Source: Eubacteriaceae bacterium (lineage in GTDB: Bacteria > Bacillota > Clostridia > Peptostreptococcales > Anaerovoracaceae). Taken from it: a DNA stretch of 39,254 nt. The notes beneath the pieces were generated by a model. It worked only from the letters and a program-made list of their open reading frames with translations. It was not told the origin of the DNA and did no database searches. Position 1 is the first letter of the stretch. Each line of letters opens with the position of its first letter. The DNA is taken from positions 1 to 39,254 of the forward strand of contig JALCRY010000019.1 in assembly GCA_022652985.1 (NCBI GenBank), read 5' to 3'. Positions 31,656 to 39,254 of the stretch are shown here, in pieces. Both the position numbers and the translations under genes were made by a program.

Positions 31656-32915
31656 ATGAAAAGCATTGCAAAAATGTGGAACCGGCTGACTCTGATCGAA
31701 CAGATCGTCATCGGTCTCATCGTCGGCATCATCCTGGGACTTACCGTGCCTCAGGCTACCGGCATTTCGATCTGCGGAACTATGTTCGTAACAGCTCTGA
31801 AATCCGTAGCGCCGATACTCGTTCTTTTCCTGATCATGAGTGCTATCTGCCATCATGAACAGGGCCAGAAAACAAACATGAAAAACATTATCGCGCTGTA
31901 TCTGATCGGTACATTCGCCGCGGGCTGCATCGCAGTAGTTATGAGTTATATTTTCAAACTCACGCTGGTGCTCGGCGACAAAGCGACGGACATCAACCCT
32001 CCGTCGGGTCTGACTGCAGTAATGCAGCAGCTTCTTACCAATCTCGTGGCGAACCCGGTGGACGCTCTGATGAATGCGAACTATCTCGGCATTCTCGTCT
32101 GGGCGATACTGCTCGGCGTCGCGCTCAGATTTGCGCATGACACTACCAAAAATATTATCGGCGACATCGCCGATGCGATCTCGACTATCGTCAAGTGGGT
32201 CATCAAGTTCGCTCCGCTCGGAGTTATGGGCCTCGTATTCGCTGCCATTTCCACAAACGGCATCGGCGTACTCGCAAAGTACGGACAGCTCATCATCCTC
32301 CTTGTCAGCGCTATGGCGATCGACGCGCTCATCATGAACCCGATCATCGTGTTCTCACAGCTGCGCCAGAACCCTTACCCGCTGATCCTCAGATGCCTCA
32401 AAGACAGCGGTATTACTGCGTTCTTCACCAGAAGTTCGGCGGCCAACATCCCTGTCAACATGAGACTCTGCGAAACGCTCGGACTCGACAGAAACACTTA
32501 CGCGATCTCGATACCTCTCGGCGCAACGATCAACATGGGCGGCGCGTCCATTACTATAGCCGTGCTCACACTGGCCACATGCCACACGCTCGGCATTTCC
32601 GTCAGTCTGCCTATGGCAATAATCCTCTGCGTACTCGCAGCACTCAGCGCATGCGGAGCTTCCGGTGTTCCGGGCGGCTCGCTCCTGCTGATCCCGCTGG
32701 CCTGCTCGCTGTTCGGCATCTCGCCTGACATCTCGGCTCAGGTCATCGGCGTAGGATTCATCGTCGCGGTCATTCAGGACTCATGCGAAACAATGATCAA
32801 CTCGTCTACCGACGTTCTCTTCACGGCAACAGCCGACTTCAAGAAGCAGAAAAAAGAAGGCAAGAAAATCAAGGTTTCCATCTTCGACAAGAGCGAAGAC
32901 GAGAAGACTGCATAA
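31656..32915 (+). CDS. sstT: Na+/serine-threonine symporter SstT (DAACS family)
   Basis: 419 residues with eight or more hydrophobic segments. DAACS marks: a serine-rich re-entrant loop, [15 protein letters not shown] (near 255), and [15 protein letters not shown] (near 289, TM7 Na+ site). [23 protein letters not shown] (near 332) forms the second re-entrant loop, and [16 protein letters not shown] (near 375) lies in helix 8. The overall pattern, including the short N-terminus, matches SstT rather than glutamate carriers. It imports serine and threonine with Na+ at the cytoplasmic membrane. Serine deamination gives pyruvate, which suits a fermenting anaerobe. AGAGGAG lies 6 bases before the ATG. 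Transcribed alone, closed by a strong terminator. Confidence 0.9.
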   Translation: MKSIAKMWNRLTLIEQIVIGLIVGIILGLTVPQATGISICGTMFVTALKSVAPILVLFLIMSAICHHEQGQKTNMKNIIALYLIGTFAAGCIAVVMSYIFKLTLVLGDKATDINPPSGLTAVMQQLLTNLVANPVDALMNANYLGILVWAILLGVALRFAHDTTKNIIGDIADAISTIVKWVIKFAPLGVMGLVFAAISTNGIGVLAKYGQLIILLVSAMAIDALIMNPIIVFSQLRQNPYPLILRCLKDSGITAFFTRSSAANIPVNMRLCETLGLDRNTYAISIPLGATINMGGASITIAVLTLATCHTLGISVSLPMAIILCVLAALSACGASGVPGGSLLLIPLACSLFGISPDISAQVIGVGFIVAVIQDSCETMINSSTDVLFTATADFKKQKKEGKKIKVSIFDKSEDEKTA

Positions 32916-32930
32916 CAGCAAAAAAGTGAA

Positions 32931-32959
32931 AGCGAAGGCCCGGTGCCTTCGCTTTTTTT
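32931..32959 (+). terminator. Terminator after sstT
   Basis: AGCGAAGGC (32931-32939) and GCCTTCGCT (32945-32953) form a perfect 9-bp stem, followed by a run of T to 32959 and preceded by a run of A, so it may work in both directions. The following 32960-33130 contains nothing I can recognise. Confidence 0.9.
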
Positions 32960-33137
32960 ATTGGCGCAGGTACCGCTCCTGCGGATTTCTGTCGGCAGCT
33001 TTCCCGGGAGGTTTTTCACACCTAAGGCCAATATGCAGGCTCCGCGATCTTGCGCATGCGGCAGCCGGTTTAATGCCTGCACTGCCTGCCGGCACCGCGG
33101 CTATATGAACGAATAGTGTAAACTAACTCTAATTTTA

Positions 33138-33155
33138 ACACAATTTAATTTGTGT
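33138..33155. promoter_or_regulatory. Palindromic site upstream of the YhgE/Pip gene
   Basis: ACACAATTTAATTTGTGT has perfect 6-bp arms ACACAA/TTGTGT around a TTTAAT centre. It lies about 87 bases before the start codon in an AT-rich promoter-like region and looks like a small dimer operator. No obvious regulator for it is adjacent except the LuxR-type gene downstream. Confidence 0.5.
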
Positions 33156-33241
33156 CAAAAAAATAAACACAAAACGAAAATGTAAGTTTTTTTCCCCGTA
33201 CTCAAATGATATCTTAAACAATGCCAAGGGGGAAATTTATT

Positions 33242-35431
33242 ATGAAAGACAGTACAAAAAGAAGGATCAAAACGATCAAAAAAGTGTCTGTCATCATCGG
33301 AGCTCTGGTAATTCCGCTGATGTACAGCTATTTCTATTTAGGCGCATTCTGGGACCCGTATTCGAAACTGGACTCAGTGCCTGTTGCCATCGTGAACGAG
33401 GACGCGGGTGCAGTAATAAACGGGACCGAAAGGAATGCCGGTCAGGAGCTCTGCGACAAGCTCAAAGACGACGGAAGCCTTGACTTCAGTTTCGTCAGCG
33501 CCAAGAAAGCCGATGCGGGAGTTTCGGGAAATAAGTATTATGCATCGATCACCATCCCGAAAGATTTTTCTCAGGACATCGCTTCAGCGGGGACGACAGA
33601 CAAGACGACAGCTCAGCTCGTCTATCATGTAAACGAAAAACGAAATTATATCGCTTCGCAGATCCTGAACAATGCCAAAGCGAAAATACAAAAAGAACTT
33701 ACAGGCGAACTCGACCAGCAGATAGTCCTGACACTTTCCAACAAAGTCAAGACTGTGCCGGATGAACTCAGCGCACTGTCCGAAGGACTGCATCAGATGG
33801 ACAGCGGCGCCTCACAGCTCCAGGCCGGAAGCGGACAACTCGTTGCCGGTACCGATAAACTGAATGCCGGCGGCAAAACACTCGCTTCAGGCACTTCATC
33901 CGCGCTCAGCGGCAGTGATTCACTCGCCCTCGGAACGACTAAGCTGGCGGCCGGCGCGAAAACGCTCGCTTCGGGCAGCAGCAGTCTGGCCACAGGAGCA
34001 AAAGACCTGGATGACGGGCTGGCCAAACTTCTCGCAGGTGTAAACGCCATGGAATCCAAGATGCCGGCGCTTGCATCCCAGACAGCTCAGCTTAACCAGG
34101 GAGCTCAGACACTTTCGGCCGGAGTATCGAAATACGTCACGAGCACCAATAATACAATCGACAGCATCGACACCAATATTACCAATGCCACAGCATTGAT
34201 GAACAGCAAATCGACCGACGCGGAAAAACTCGCGATCGCCCAGGCCACTCTTAAAGGAATACAGGACGGTCTGAAAACGACCGATCCGCAGACCGGCAAA
34301 ACTCTCCGCGAATCAGGAACATCTCTTACCGCCGGCGCACAGACTGTCGCCTCAGGCACGAGCCAGCTCGCGGCCGGTACAGCGGCGGGCAGTGAACTCA
34401 GGACCGGCCTCGATGCCATTCAGCAGGGCGCATCCGATGCCAAGACCGGAAGCGCGAAAATCAAATCAGGAGCTGATTCCGTTTCAGCGGGAGCATCTTC
34501 CGTAAGCGATGCATCTGCGCAGGTAGCTGCGGGAGCGTCGACTCTCAACGACGGACTGCGCACTCTTGACGGAGGCGCGGCACAGCTCAGCATGGGACTT
34601 TCGAAACTGTCGAAGAGCCAGAAAACAATGGACAGCGGCATTACTTCCCTGGCCTCCGGGATCAGCTCGGGCACTAAATCCGTCGACTCCGGACTATCGT
34701 CGGCGAAATCGCAGGTCAAGGCTCTCGACGGGCTCAGCGGCTATGCCAAAGAACCGGTGAAAATCAAAACTGACACAGTTTACAGCGTGCCGAATTACGG
34801 AACAGCATTCGCGCCTTACTTCATGTCGCTTTCGCTGTGGGTAGGCGGACTGATCATATTCTTCGGCATATATTACGACGTGGACAAGAGATACAAGTAC
34901 CTCTGCCGCGACTCGGAAAACAAGGTAATAAGGACATTCTCGTACCTGATTCTCGCGCTGGCGCAGGCATTGCTGCTCGCGTTCCTCGTGAAGGCCGCGC
35001 TCGGACTCAGCGTTGACAACTTCGGCACCTATGTCGCGGCATGCTGCTTCGTTTCGGTGGTATTCATCGCCATCATCCAGTTCTTCATCGTCGAACTGGG
35101 AGATCTCGGGAAATTCCTCTCACTGCTCATGCTGATACTTCAGCTCACTTCATGCGGTGGTACTTTCCCGATGGAGACAGTGCCGTCATTCTTCCGCCAT
35201 CTGTATCCGTTCATGCCGATGACCTATTCGGTCGGGCTGTTCAAAGAGACGATAAGCGGCAATGTCGGGACCAGCATGAAGATGAACATCATCGTTCTCG
35301 GAATGTATCTTGCGGCAGCGCTCGTTGCTACGATCCTCATGATCGTTATGAAAAAAGGCGCGCGTGAACTCCGCAAAAACAAAAAAATCGCCGCCCGTGC
35401 TCAGAGACTGGGCCTCGGAGCCGGAGAGTGA
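33242..35431 (+). CDS. YhgE/Pip-domain membrane protein (ABC-2 permease-like)
   Basis: 729 residues from the ATG at 33242, chosen for AAGGGGGA 8 bases upstream. The first helix is near 13-35, followed by the family stretch FWDPYSKLDSVPVAIVNEDAGA. A long extracellular region (about 180-500) is built from seven-residue L-x-x-G repeats such as LAAGAKTLASGSSSLATGAK. Five or six C-terminal helices start near 515 (YFMSLSLWVGGLIIFFG) with an ABC-2-like loop GTFPMETVPSFFRHLYPFMPMTY near 640. Relatives include phage-infection protein Pip and type VII-secretion-like EsaA proteins. Function is unsettled: phage receptor, export or envelope scaffold. It stands alone with a terminator after it. Confidence 0.88.
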   Translation: MKDSTKRRIKTIKKVSVIIGALVIPLMYSYFYLGAFWDPYSKLDSVPVAIVNEDAGAVINGTERNAGQELCDKLKDDGSLDFSFVSAKKADAGVSGNKYYASITIPKDFSQDIASAGTTDKTTAQLVYHVNEKRNYIASQILNNAKAKIQKELTGELDQQIVLTLSNKVKTVPDELSALSEGLHQMDSGASQLQAGSGQLVAGTDKLNAGGKTLASGTSSALSGSDSLALGTTKLAAGAKTLASGSSSLATGAKDLDDGLAKLLAGVNAMESKMPALASQTAQLNQGAQTLSAGVSKYVTSTNNTIDSIDTNITNATALMNSKSTDAEKLAIAQATLKGIQDGLKTTDPQTGKTLRESGTSLTAGAQTVASGTSQLAAGTAAGSELRTGLDAIQQGASDAKTGSAKIKSGADSVSAGASSVSDASAQVAAGASTLNDGLRTLDGGAAQLSMGLSKLSKSQKTMDSGITSLASGISSGTKSVDSGLSSAKSQVKALDGLSGYAKEPVKIKTDTVYSVPNYGTAFAPYFMSLSLWVGGLIIFFGIYYDVDKRYKYLCRDSENKVIRTFSYLILALAQALLLAFLVKAALGLSVDNFGTYVAACCFVSVVFIAIIQFFIVELGDLGKFLSLLMLILQLTSCGGTFPMETVPSFFRHLYPFMPMTYSVGLFKETISGNVGTSMKMNIIVLGMYLAAALVATILMIVMKKGARELRKNKKIAARAQRLGLGAGE

Positions 35432-35444
35432 AGACTGACAGGCG

Positions 35445-35520
35445 ATGACTGAGGCCGGACATCAAGACCGGACCCGCAGCAGATGACCGAGGCCGGACAT
35501 CAAGGCCGGATACGCGGCAG
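35445..35520. repeat. Tandem 38-bp duplication after the Pip gene
   Basis: Units at 35445-35482 and 35483-35520, each beginning ATGACYGAGGCCGGACATCA, differ at about five positions. A partial third echo (ATGCCGGACCCGCC) follows. The unit is built from short GGCCGGA pieces, which may reflect slippage. No gene runs through it. Confidence 0.8.
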
Positions 35521-35557
35521 CAATGCCGGACCCGCCTGATATACATATTACGATAAA

Positions 35558-35616
35558 CCCGCCTGCAGCGGCAGCCGAATCCCCTTTGGCGCTGCTGCGG
35601 GCGCTTTTTATTTCTC
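35558..35616 (+). terminator. Terminator after the YhgE/Pip gene
   Basis: CCCGC with GCGGG at the base and GCAGC with GCTGC further in form a long, slightly bulged stem between 35558 and 35602, followed by CGCTTTTTATTT. It lies about 125 bases after the stop codon. The rest of 35432-35844 holds the 38-bp duplication, a GCAGTAATR motif at 35668 and an AT-rich tail. Confidence 0.75.
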
Positions 35617-35844
35617 CGGAAAAGCGCCGCAGGTCCCGCACTGCCGCAATGTGCCGAGGGCCCGTATATTACTGCACATAAAAATAAAAGCACATTATCG
35701 GGGTGAGAGGATTTGTGACACCGATCAATGCGCTTTTGCGATATACTACAAAATAAATGTAATATACTCTATTAATATTTTATCTGCTTTCTTTATTTTG
35801 ACAGTACCCGTTTTTGAAAAATTTCGGGTGTCGCGGCACCGGCC

Positions 35845-37032
35845 CTATTTCAGCATGAACTTGTCGAGCTCTTTTCTGTTCGAAACGTCGAGTTTCTGAT
35901 AGATCGATTTCATTATTTCCTTGACGGTATTCACGGAAATATGCATGCGGTCGGCGATTTCCTTGTTCTTCCAGCCCTTGGCCGCGAGCATGGCCACGCT
36001 GAATTCCATAGCCGTAAGGTCGCTCGTCACGCTGTCCTGCGCATCCGAATTGTGGATATTACGCCAGCCGTCCGCAAAACGGTAGACGATCTCGACGATG
36101 CGCTGATATTCCTCCGGTTCCTCTTTCTTCAGGCACGATTCGACCAGCCCCTGCACCAGCCCGTGATGCTCGGCAAAAGGCTGCAGGAACCCGTCCGGCT
36201 TCGCTCTCTCCCACGCCTTGCGAAAAAACAGCTCTCCCCGCTCCGGCCGCTTGAGGCGCATCGTATCCATGGAAATCATGAGTCCGAGATAAATCGATTC
36301 GATCTGATAGCCGAGCGCCGACGCCAGATGGAATGCCGTACCCGCGACTCCCAGCGAAAGCTCGTACTCCTCGTGCAGATAGTACATATGTGCCTGCAGG
36401 TAACAGCAAAACAGGACCATCCCCTGCGGAAGGGCATTGATGGTTTCCCGCAGTTTGTCGATATCGTCGATCGGCATGTGCAGTAATACCTTACCCACCG
36501 ATATTATGAATATGCGCATGGCTTTTTCGGCAGGCGTGTTCAGAAGGTTTTCCGGCAGTGCGCTGCCCATGTAGAAATCGCGTTTTGCCGCAGTAATATC
36601 TCGGACCGCTATTGCTGAAAATGCATGGAGCATCAGTCCCGACATCCTGATGACCATGTCGCTGCTCTCCGTGAGAGGTGCCGATAATCTGAGCGACTCA
36701 ACAGCATTGCCGCGGAAATATTCGTACTCCGCCTGCGCCGTTCTCTTCATTTCCGGATCGTCGAGAGAAGCAATATATTCAAGAGCATGCCCCGGTTCGA
36801 ATACTCCCGACATGAGCGGCATGGGAAAACGCGCCGGTTTTTCCGCTGCGGCGCCCGGACCGCCGTTTCTGCCTGCCTTTTGCTTTTCGCCGATTTCTGC
36901 ATCGGCCGGCACCATCCAGCGGTCGCCGAATCTGACCGCACCTTCGATAAGCCCGCTGCTGCAGCACTGCTGCACGCGCCTTACCGTAACTCCGAACTTT
37001 TCAGCTGCCTCACGAGTAGAAATATAATCCAT
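35845..37032 (-). CDS. Transcriptional regulator with N-terminal MerR/excisionase-like and C-terminal LuxR-type DNA-binding domains
   Basis: 395 residues from the ATG at 37032, chosen for GGAGGC 7 bases upstream; a longer frame to 37110 overlaps the promoter. Residues 2-45 (YISTREAAEKFGVTVRRVQQCCSSGLIEGAVRFGDRWMVP) read as a helix-turn-helix of the excisionase/MerR (HTH_17) kind. Residues 70-330 are helical, tetratricopeptide-like. The last 60 (LTAMEFSVAMLAAKGWKNKEIADRMHISVNTVKEIMKSIYQKLDVSNRKEL) are a full LuxR/GerE domain. Similar proteins exist in Clostridia and are annotated as LuxR regulators. Ligand and targets are unknown; the adjacent Pip gene is a candidate. GCAGTAATR lies across the start codon. 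Confidence 0.85.
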   Translation of the reverse strand: MDYISTREAAEKFGVTVRRVQQCCSSGLIEGAVRFGDRWMVPADAEIGEKQKAGRNGGPGAAAEKPARFPMPLMSGVFEPGHALEYIASLDDPEMKRTAQAEYEYFRGNAVESLRLSAPLTESSDMVIRMSGLMLHAFSAIAVRDITAAKRDFYMGSALPENLLNTPAEKAMRIFIISVGKVLLHMPIDDIDKLRETINALPQGMVLFCCYLQAHMYYLHEEYELSLGVAGTAFHLASALGYQIESIYLGLMISMDTMRLKRPERGELFFRKAWERAKPDGFLQPFAEHHGLVQGLVESCLKKEEPEEYQRIVEIVYRFADGWRNIHNSDAQDSVTSDLTAMEFSVAMLAAKGWKNKEIADRMHISVNTVKEIMKSIYQKLDVSNRKELDKFMLK

Positions 37033-37095
37033 TACTGCGCCTCCATATCTGCCGCCGGGACCGCCGCGTTCACAGCACGGTCCGCACTTGAGTAT

Positions 37096-37124
37096 ATTAT
37101 ACTTCGTCAAGGCGAAATGGCCAA
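37096..37124 (-). promoter_or_regulatory. Promoter of the LuxR-type regulator
   Basis: On the minus strand TTGGCC (plus 37124-37119), a 17-base spacer and TATAAT (plus 37101-37096) form a good promoter 64 bases upstream of the start codon. Confidence 0.65.
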
Positions 37125-37242
37125 CAAATTTCTGCGCATATGTCGCTGCTGCACACCCAGACGGTGTTTAAATCCGCACCTCGATGGATCAACTTGACCT
37201 CCCGGGCATCGCCCGGAATCATTGCTGTTTTTTCATAAAACG

Positions 37243-37270
37243 AAAGAACTCCCAGGGTGGGGAGTCCTTT
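37243..37270. repeat. Bidirectional hairpin in the gene-poor block
   Basis: AAAGAACTCCC (37243-37253) pairs with GGGAGTCCTTT (37260-37270) with one mismatch. A smaller CCGGGC/GCCCGG hairpin stands upstream (37202-37216), with a TTTTTT run between. Both may be terminators of lost genes or ends of a decayed mobile element. Confidence 0.5.
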
Positions 37271-37508
37271 CAGGGTATTAGGGTTCTAGGGTATAGAAAA
37301 GCATATCTCTATGCTATCTACCAACATTTAGACTTTAATGATACCATGTACAATCTGCAAAAGATAGTATTTTTCCGTGCATTGAAAGAATCCTTTTTTG
37401 TGCGGCAATAATTAAACTAAACATTCTGATTTTATTTTAGGTATGCCGCGATTTTGTGTAATATGTGCGGGTGCACGCCGGATTCACCTTTATCCTTCGC
37501 CGCCTGTT

Positions 37509-37743
37509 TTAGTAAGGCTCCATTACCACATACCCCTCTGAAAAGAAGGTGTATATGGTATTTTTTGATGATTTTCATGACATATCGGTCTACTGCCCAA
37601 TGGATATCAGTGCTTCCGGAGCAGATAATACCGGATAGTGATGCACAATTACCATACAATGCAGTATTTTACAGTTTATATGGTATTTCAGTACCACATA
37701 CCACCCTGTTTTTTAAGGTTATGTGGTACTGACTCCTTACTAA
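37509..37743. mobile_element. MITE-like element with imperfect terminal inverted repeats
   Basis: The left end TTAGTAAGGCTCCATTACCA (continuing to 37532) and the reverse complement of the right end (37720-37743) agree at 20 of 24 positions, enclosing 235 bp. Inside are further copies of TACCAYATA in alternating orientation (37524, 37552, 37677, 37692, 37720). These give two strong hairpins: 37524-37560, followed by TTTTTT, and 37690-37730 with perfect 10-bp arms AGTACCACAT/ATGTGGTACT. No transposase is encoded; the small open frames across it have no ribosome site. A and T are enriched relative to flanking DNA. No clear target-site duplication was found, so an array of regulatory hairpins remains possible. 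Confidence 0.55.
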
Positions 37744-38025
37744 ACATACACTCACCTGCAAGAGTTGAATTTTCCAGGCAGCCGTGGAAACTGGCCGCGC
37801 GGGCAGATAGCCGGATCGTACCAGGAACCGGAACTGTATCGCCCCGGGAAAGCAACTGCGCGAAGAAATCGCCGTGGCGTGCCGCGAAGTGGATCAGGCG
37901 AAAATCCGGCCAGACGCAGAACCGAATCAGAAAAAGCCCGACCAACCGCAGAGCGAAGCAGGCGAAAACCGCCCGGACCCAATCATACGAAAACAGACTG
38001 CCGGAGGACAGCCTGTTTTCTTTTA
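37744..38025 (+). pseudogene. Possible degraded gene fragment
   Basis: After a stop codon at the edge of the MITE-like element, one frame reads ...NFPGSRGNWPRGQIAGSYQE..., and from about 37845 a different frame reads ...GKQLREEIAVACREVDQAKI... to a TAG near 38025. The second part has ordinary charged, coding-like composition and good codons. The switch near 37845 would need a single-base frameshift. The block is G+C-rich next to AT-rich sequence and ends in a terminator. I recognise no family; chance open frames remain quite possible. Confidence 0.25.
37990..38025 (+). terminator. Rho-independent terminator
   Basis: AAAACAG-A-CTG and CAG-C-CTGTTTT pair around CCGGAGGA, followed by CTTTT. It has no intact gene upstream on the plus strand within 2.5 kb, which supports the idea that a gene has been lost here. 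Confidence 0.7.
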
Positions 38026-38156
38026 GCTATGTTTCTGATGTCTGTATTGGTATTATGTGATTAAGAGGATCAAACATTCAACTGACATCATGATTTGAGT
38101 CATTAATTTACCGGATAGATTTTCACTGCCTGAGCAGCAGAGTTCTGCCGGACTGA

Positions 38157-39254
38157 TCAAAGAGTTTTGAGGATATCGCCGAGTCTCTTGCATCCTATTT
38201 CGATGCGCTCAGGTTCTATGCCTCCGTAGCTCACTCTCATGCAGTTCTTGCCCATTCCCGGTGCACCCGCGAAGAAGCCTTCGCCCGCTACATAAGCCAC
38301 TTTGTGCTCGATGCAGATCGGGAGCGCCTCGGTCGTATTGATCCTTTCCGGCAGTTCCACCCATGTGAACAGACCGCCTTCAGGGACCGTATGCTTTGTT
38401 CCCTCAGGGAAATATTCATCTATGCATCTCATCATTGTTGCGCATCTTTCTCTGTAGATCGATGTGATCATGTCATGATGAGCCGGATAATAACCTCTCT
38501 TGAAGAACTCCGCGCAGAGAACTTCCGATATCATTCCCGTGTGCGAATTGGTAGCGATCTTCGCCGCCTTCAGGCGCTTCATGATCTCGACATCTGCAAC
38601 GCAGTATCCGAGCCTGCTGCCAGGCGAGAAAATCTTCGAGAAACTGTTCGCCAGCACTGTGTGTCCGGTCTTGTCGAAAGACTTGATCGGAGGCAGGTCA
38701 ACACCGTTGAACCGGATATCTCTGTAAGGGTCGTCTTCCAGGATCAGCACGCTGTACTTGTCGCCCAGCGCCGCCAGGCGTTCTCTGCGCTCAGTCGTGA
38801 GCGTGATGCCCGTAGGATTCTGGAATGTCGGGATGCAGTAAACCATCTTAGGGTGGTACTGCTTGATTTTCTCCTCGCAGTCGTCGATATCGAGTCCGTC
38901 ACCGTCCATCTTCACCGGCACGCACTTCGCCTGGAACATCTCAAAGATCTCGACGCAGTGCACGAATGTCGGCGTCTCGACCAGAATGATGTCGCCCGGG
39001 TCGATGAATACCTGGCAGAGCAGATTCATGCTTTCGAGTCCGCCCGCAGTAATGAGTACATTCTCCACGGCTGTCTTGACGCCCTTAGGCGCAAGAAGTT
39101 CGCTCACGATGGTTTCGCGGAGATCTGCCGCGCCCATCGGGCTGCCGTACTGCAGCGCTTCGATGCCTCTTTTGTCTTTGGTGAAAACTTCTTCAGCGAT
39201 CTCTCTGACCTGATCGACAGGAAGAGCTTCCTTGGCAGGAGCACCGCCGCCGAA
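38157..39254 (-). CDS. PLP-dependent class I aminotransferase, 5' end beyond the window
   Basis: 366 residues are visible and the frame is open to the window edge, so the N-terminus is missing; the internal ATG at 39137 is not the start because LQYGSPMGAADLRE, a conserved family piece, spans it. Other marks: AGGLESMNLLCQVFIDPGD, VETPTFVHCVEIF, CIPTFQNPTGITLT, LEDDPYRDIRF, and SFSKIFSPGSRLGY with the PLP-binding Lys. This is the fold-type I subgroup of 2-aminoadipate, aromatic and branched-chain aminotransferases (LysN/AraT-like). It moves the amino group from an amino acid to 2-oxoglutarate, supplying 2-oxoacids that ferredoxin oxidoreductases such as the one at the other end could use. Whether a GntR domain precedes it cannot be seen. 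Confidence 0.9.
   Translation of the reverse strand, partial: FGGGAPAKEALPVDQVREIAEEVFTKDKRGIEALQYGSPMGAADLRETIVSELLAPKGVKTAVENVLITAGGLESMNLLCQVFIDPGDIILVETPTFVHCVEIFEMFQAKCVPVKMDGDGLDIDDCEEKIKQYHPKMVYCIPTFQNPTGITLTTERRERLAALGDKYSVLILEDDPYRDIRFNGVDLPPIKSFDKTGHTVLANSFSKIFSPGSRLGYCVADVEIMKRLKAAKIATNSHTGMISEVLCAEFFKRGYYPAHHDMITSIYRERCATMMRCIDEYFPEGTKHTVPEGGLFTWVELPERINTTEALPICIEHKVAYVAGEGFFAGAPGMGKNCMRVSYGGIEPERIEIGCKRLGDILKTL

Larger units (their letters stand above)
37033..38156. other. Gene-poor, mosaic 1.1-kb block
   Basis: The stretch between the LuxR-type regulator and the aminotransferase gene holds the regulator promoter, two hairpins, the MITE-like element, possible gene debris and a terminator, with an abrupt change from AT-rich (about 37270-37740) to G+C-rich (about 37770-37985) sequence. 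Short open frames here lack ribosome sites. The last 130 bases before the aminotransferase 3' end show nothing clear. Confidence 0.65.

Noticed and set aside
37184-37411. A 75-codon plus-strand frame in the gene-poor block
   Set aside because: It crosses two hairpins, has no ribosome site and matches nothing I recognise.
37432-37659. A 75-codon minus-strand frame ending ...GVHPHILHKIAAYLK, faintly like the HxLRH region of tyrosine recombinases
   Set aside because: The catalytic Arg and Tyr are missing, there is no ribosome site, and the similarity covers only a few residues.

Overview
The window looks like a chromosome segment of an obligately anaerobic, amino-acid- and organic-acid-fermenting member of the Clostridia. 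The clues are a 2-oxoacid:ferredoxin oxidoreductase subunit, a membrane FMN/Fe-S protein with its ApbE flavin transferase, class I fumarase, malic enzyme, strong AGGAGG-type ribosome sites, and Gram-positive families such as YhgE/Pip. G+C is roughly 50 %. I cannot name the species; an Anaerovoracaceae-like gut or oral organism is a guess. No rRNA, tRNA, CRISPR, prophage or intact insertion sequence was seen.

Layout. 1-1.8 kb: end of a ketoacid:ferredoxin oxidoreductase gene, then a LOG-family gene and a VanX-like dipeptidase driven by back-to-back promoters. 2.0-6.2 kb: a four-gene efflux operon (TolC-like exported protein, MacA-like adaptor, MacB-like ATPase and permease). 6.2-7.2 kb: a 1-kb gene-free block with two unrelated 45-bp tandem arrays, three hairpins built on TATGCAAA/TTTGCATA, and a promoter-terminator pair. 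7.2-11.5 kb: an MFS transporter, then ApbE and a NapH-like membrane Fe-S protein with two FMN-binding domains. 11.6-13.9 kb (minus): K+ channel, ClC chloride channel and a NimA-like flavoprotein, overlapping one another. 13.9-17.8 kb (minus): a soluble hybrid histidine kinase and a DUF2804 protein.

17.9-28.3 kb is a metabolic island. On the minus strand are malic enzyme, two-subunit class I fumarase, an MFS carrier and an aspartase/fumarase-superfamily lyase. A divergent IclR regulator follows. A second minus-strand set, with its own strong promoter, holds a zinc alcohol dehydrogenase, an aldehyde dehydrogenase and a second divergent lyase. Together they suggest that an imported compound is cleaved by lyases to fumarate, which goes via malate to pyruvate, while an alcohol or aldehyde fragment is oxidised. 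28.5-32.9 kb: MalY-type C-S lyase under a MarR operator, MarR, a CoA-binding protein, a DUF1847 protein and an SstT-type Na+/serine-threonine symporter. 33.2-37.0 kb: a YhgE/Pip membrane protein and a regulator with a DNA-binding domain at each end. 37.0-38.2 kb: a gene-poor, mosaic stretch with a MITE-like element and possible gene debris. 38.2 kb to the end: a 5'-truncated class I aminotransferase.

The most striking signal belongs to no single gene. The nonamer GCAGTAATR occurs about 29 times on both strands, roughly once per 1.35 kb, against about one expected for the octamer GCAGTAAT. The following base is a purine every time. Density and lack of orientation bias resemble DNA-uptake sequences of Haemophilus and Neisseria, which to my knowledge have no described counterpart in Clostridia; Chi-like, nucleoid-protein or methylation roles are alternatives.
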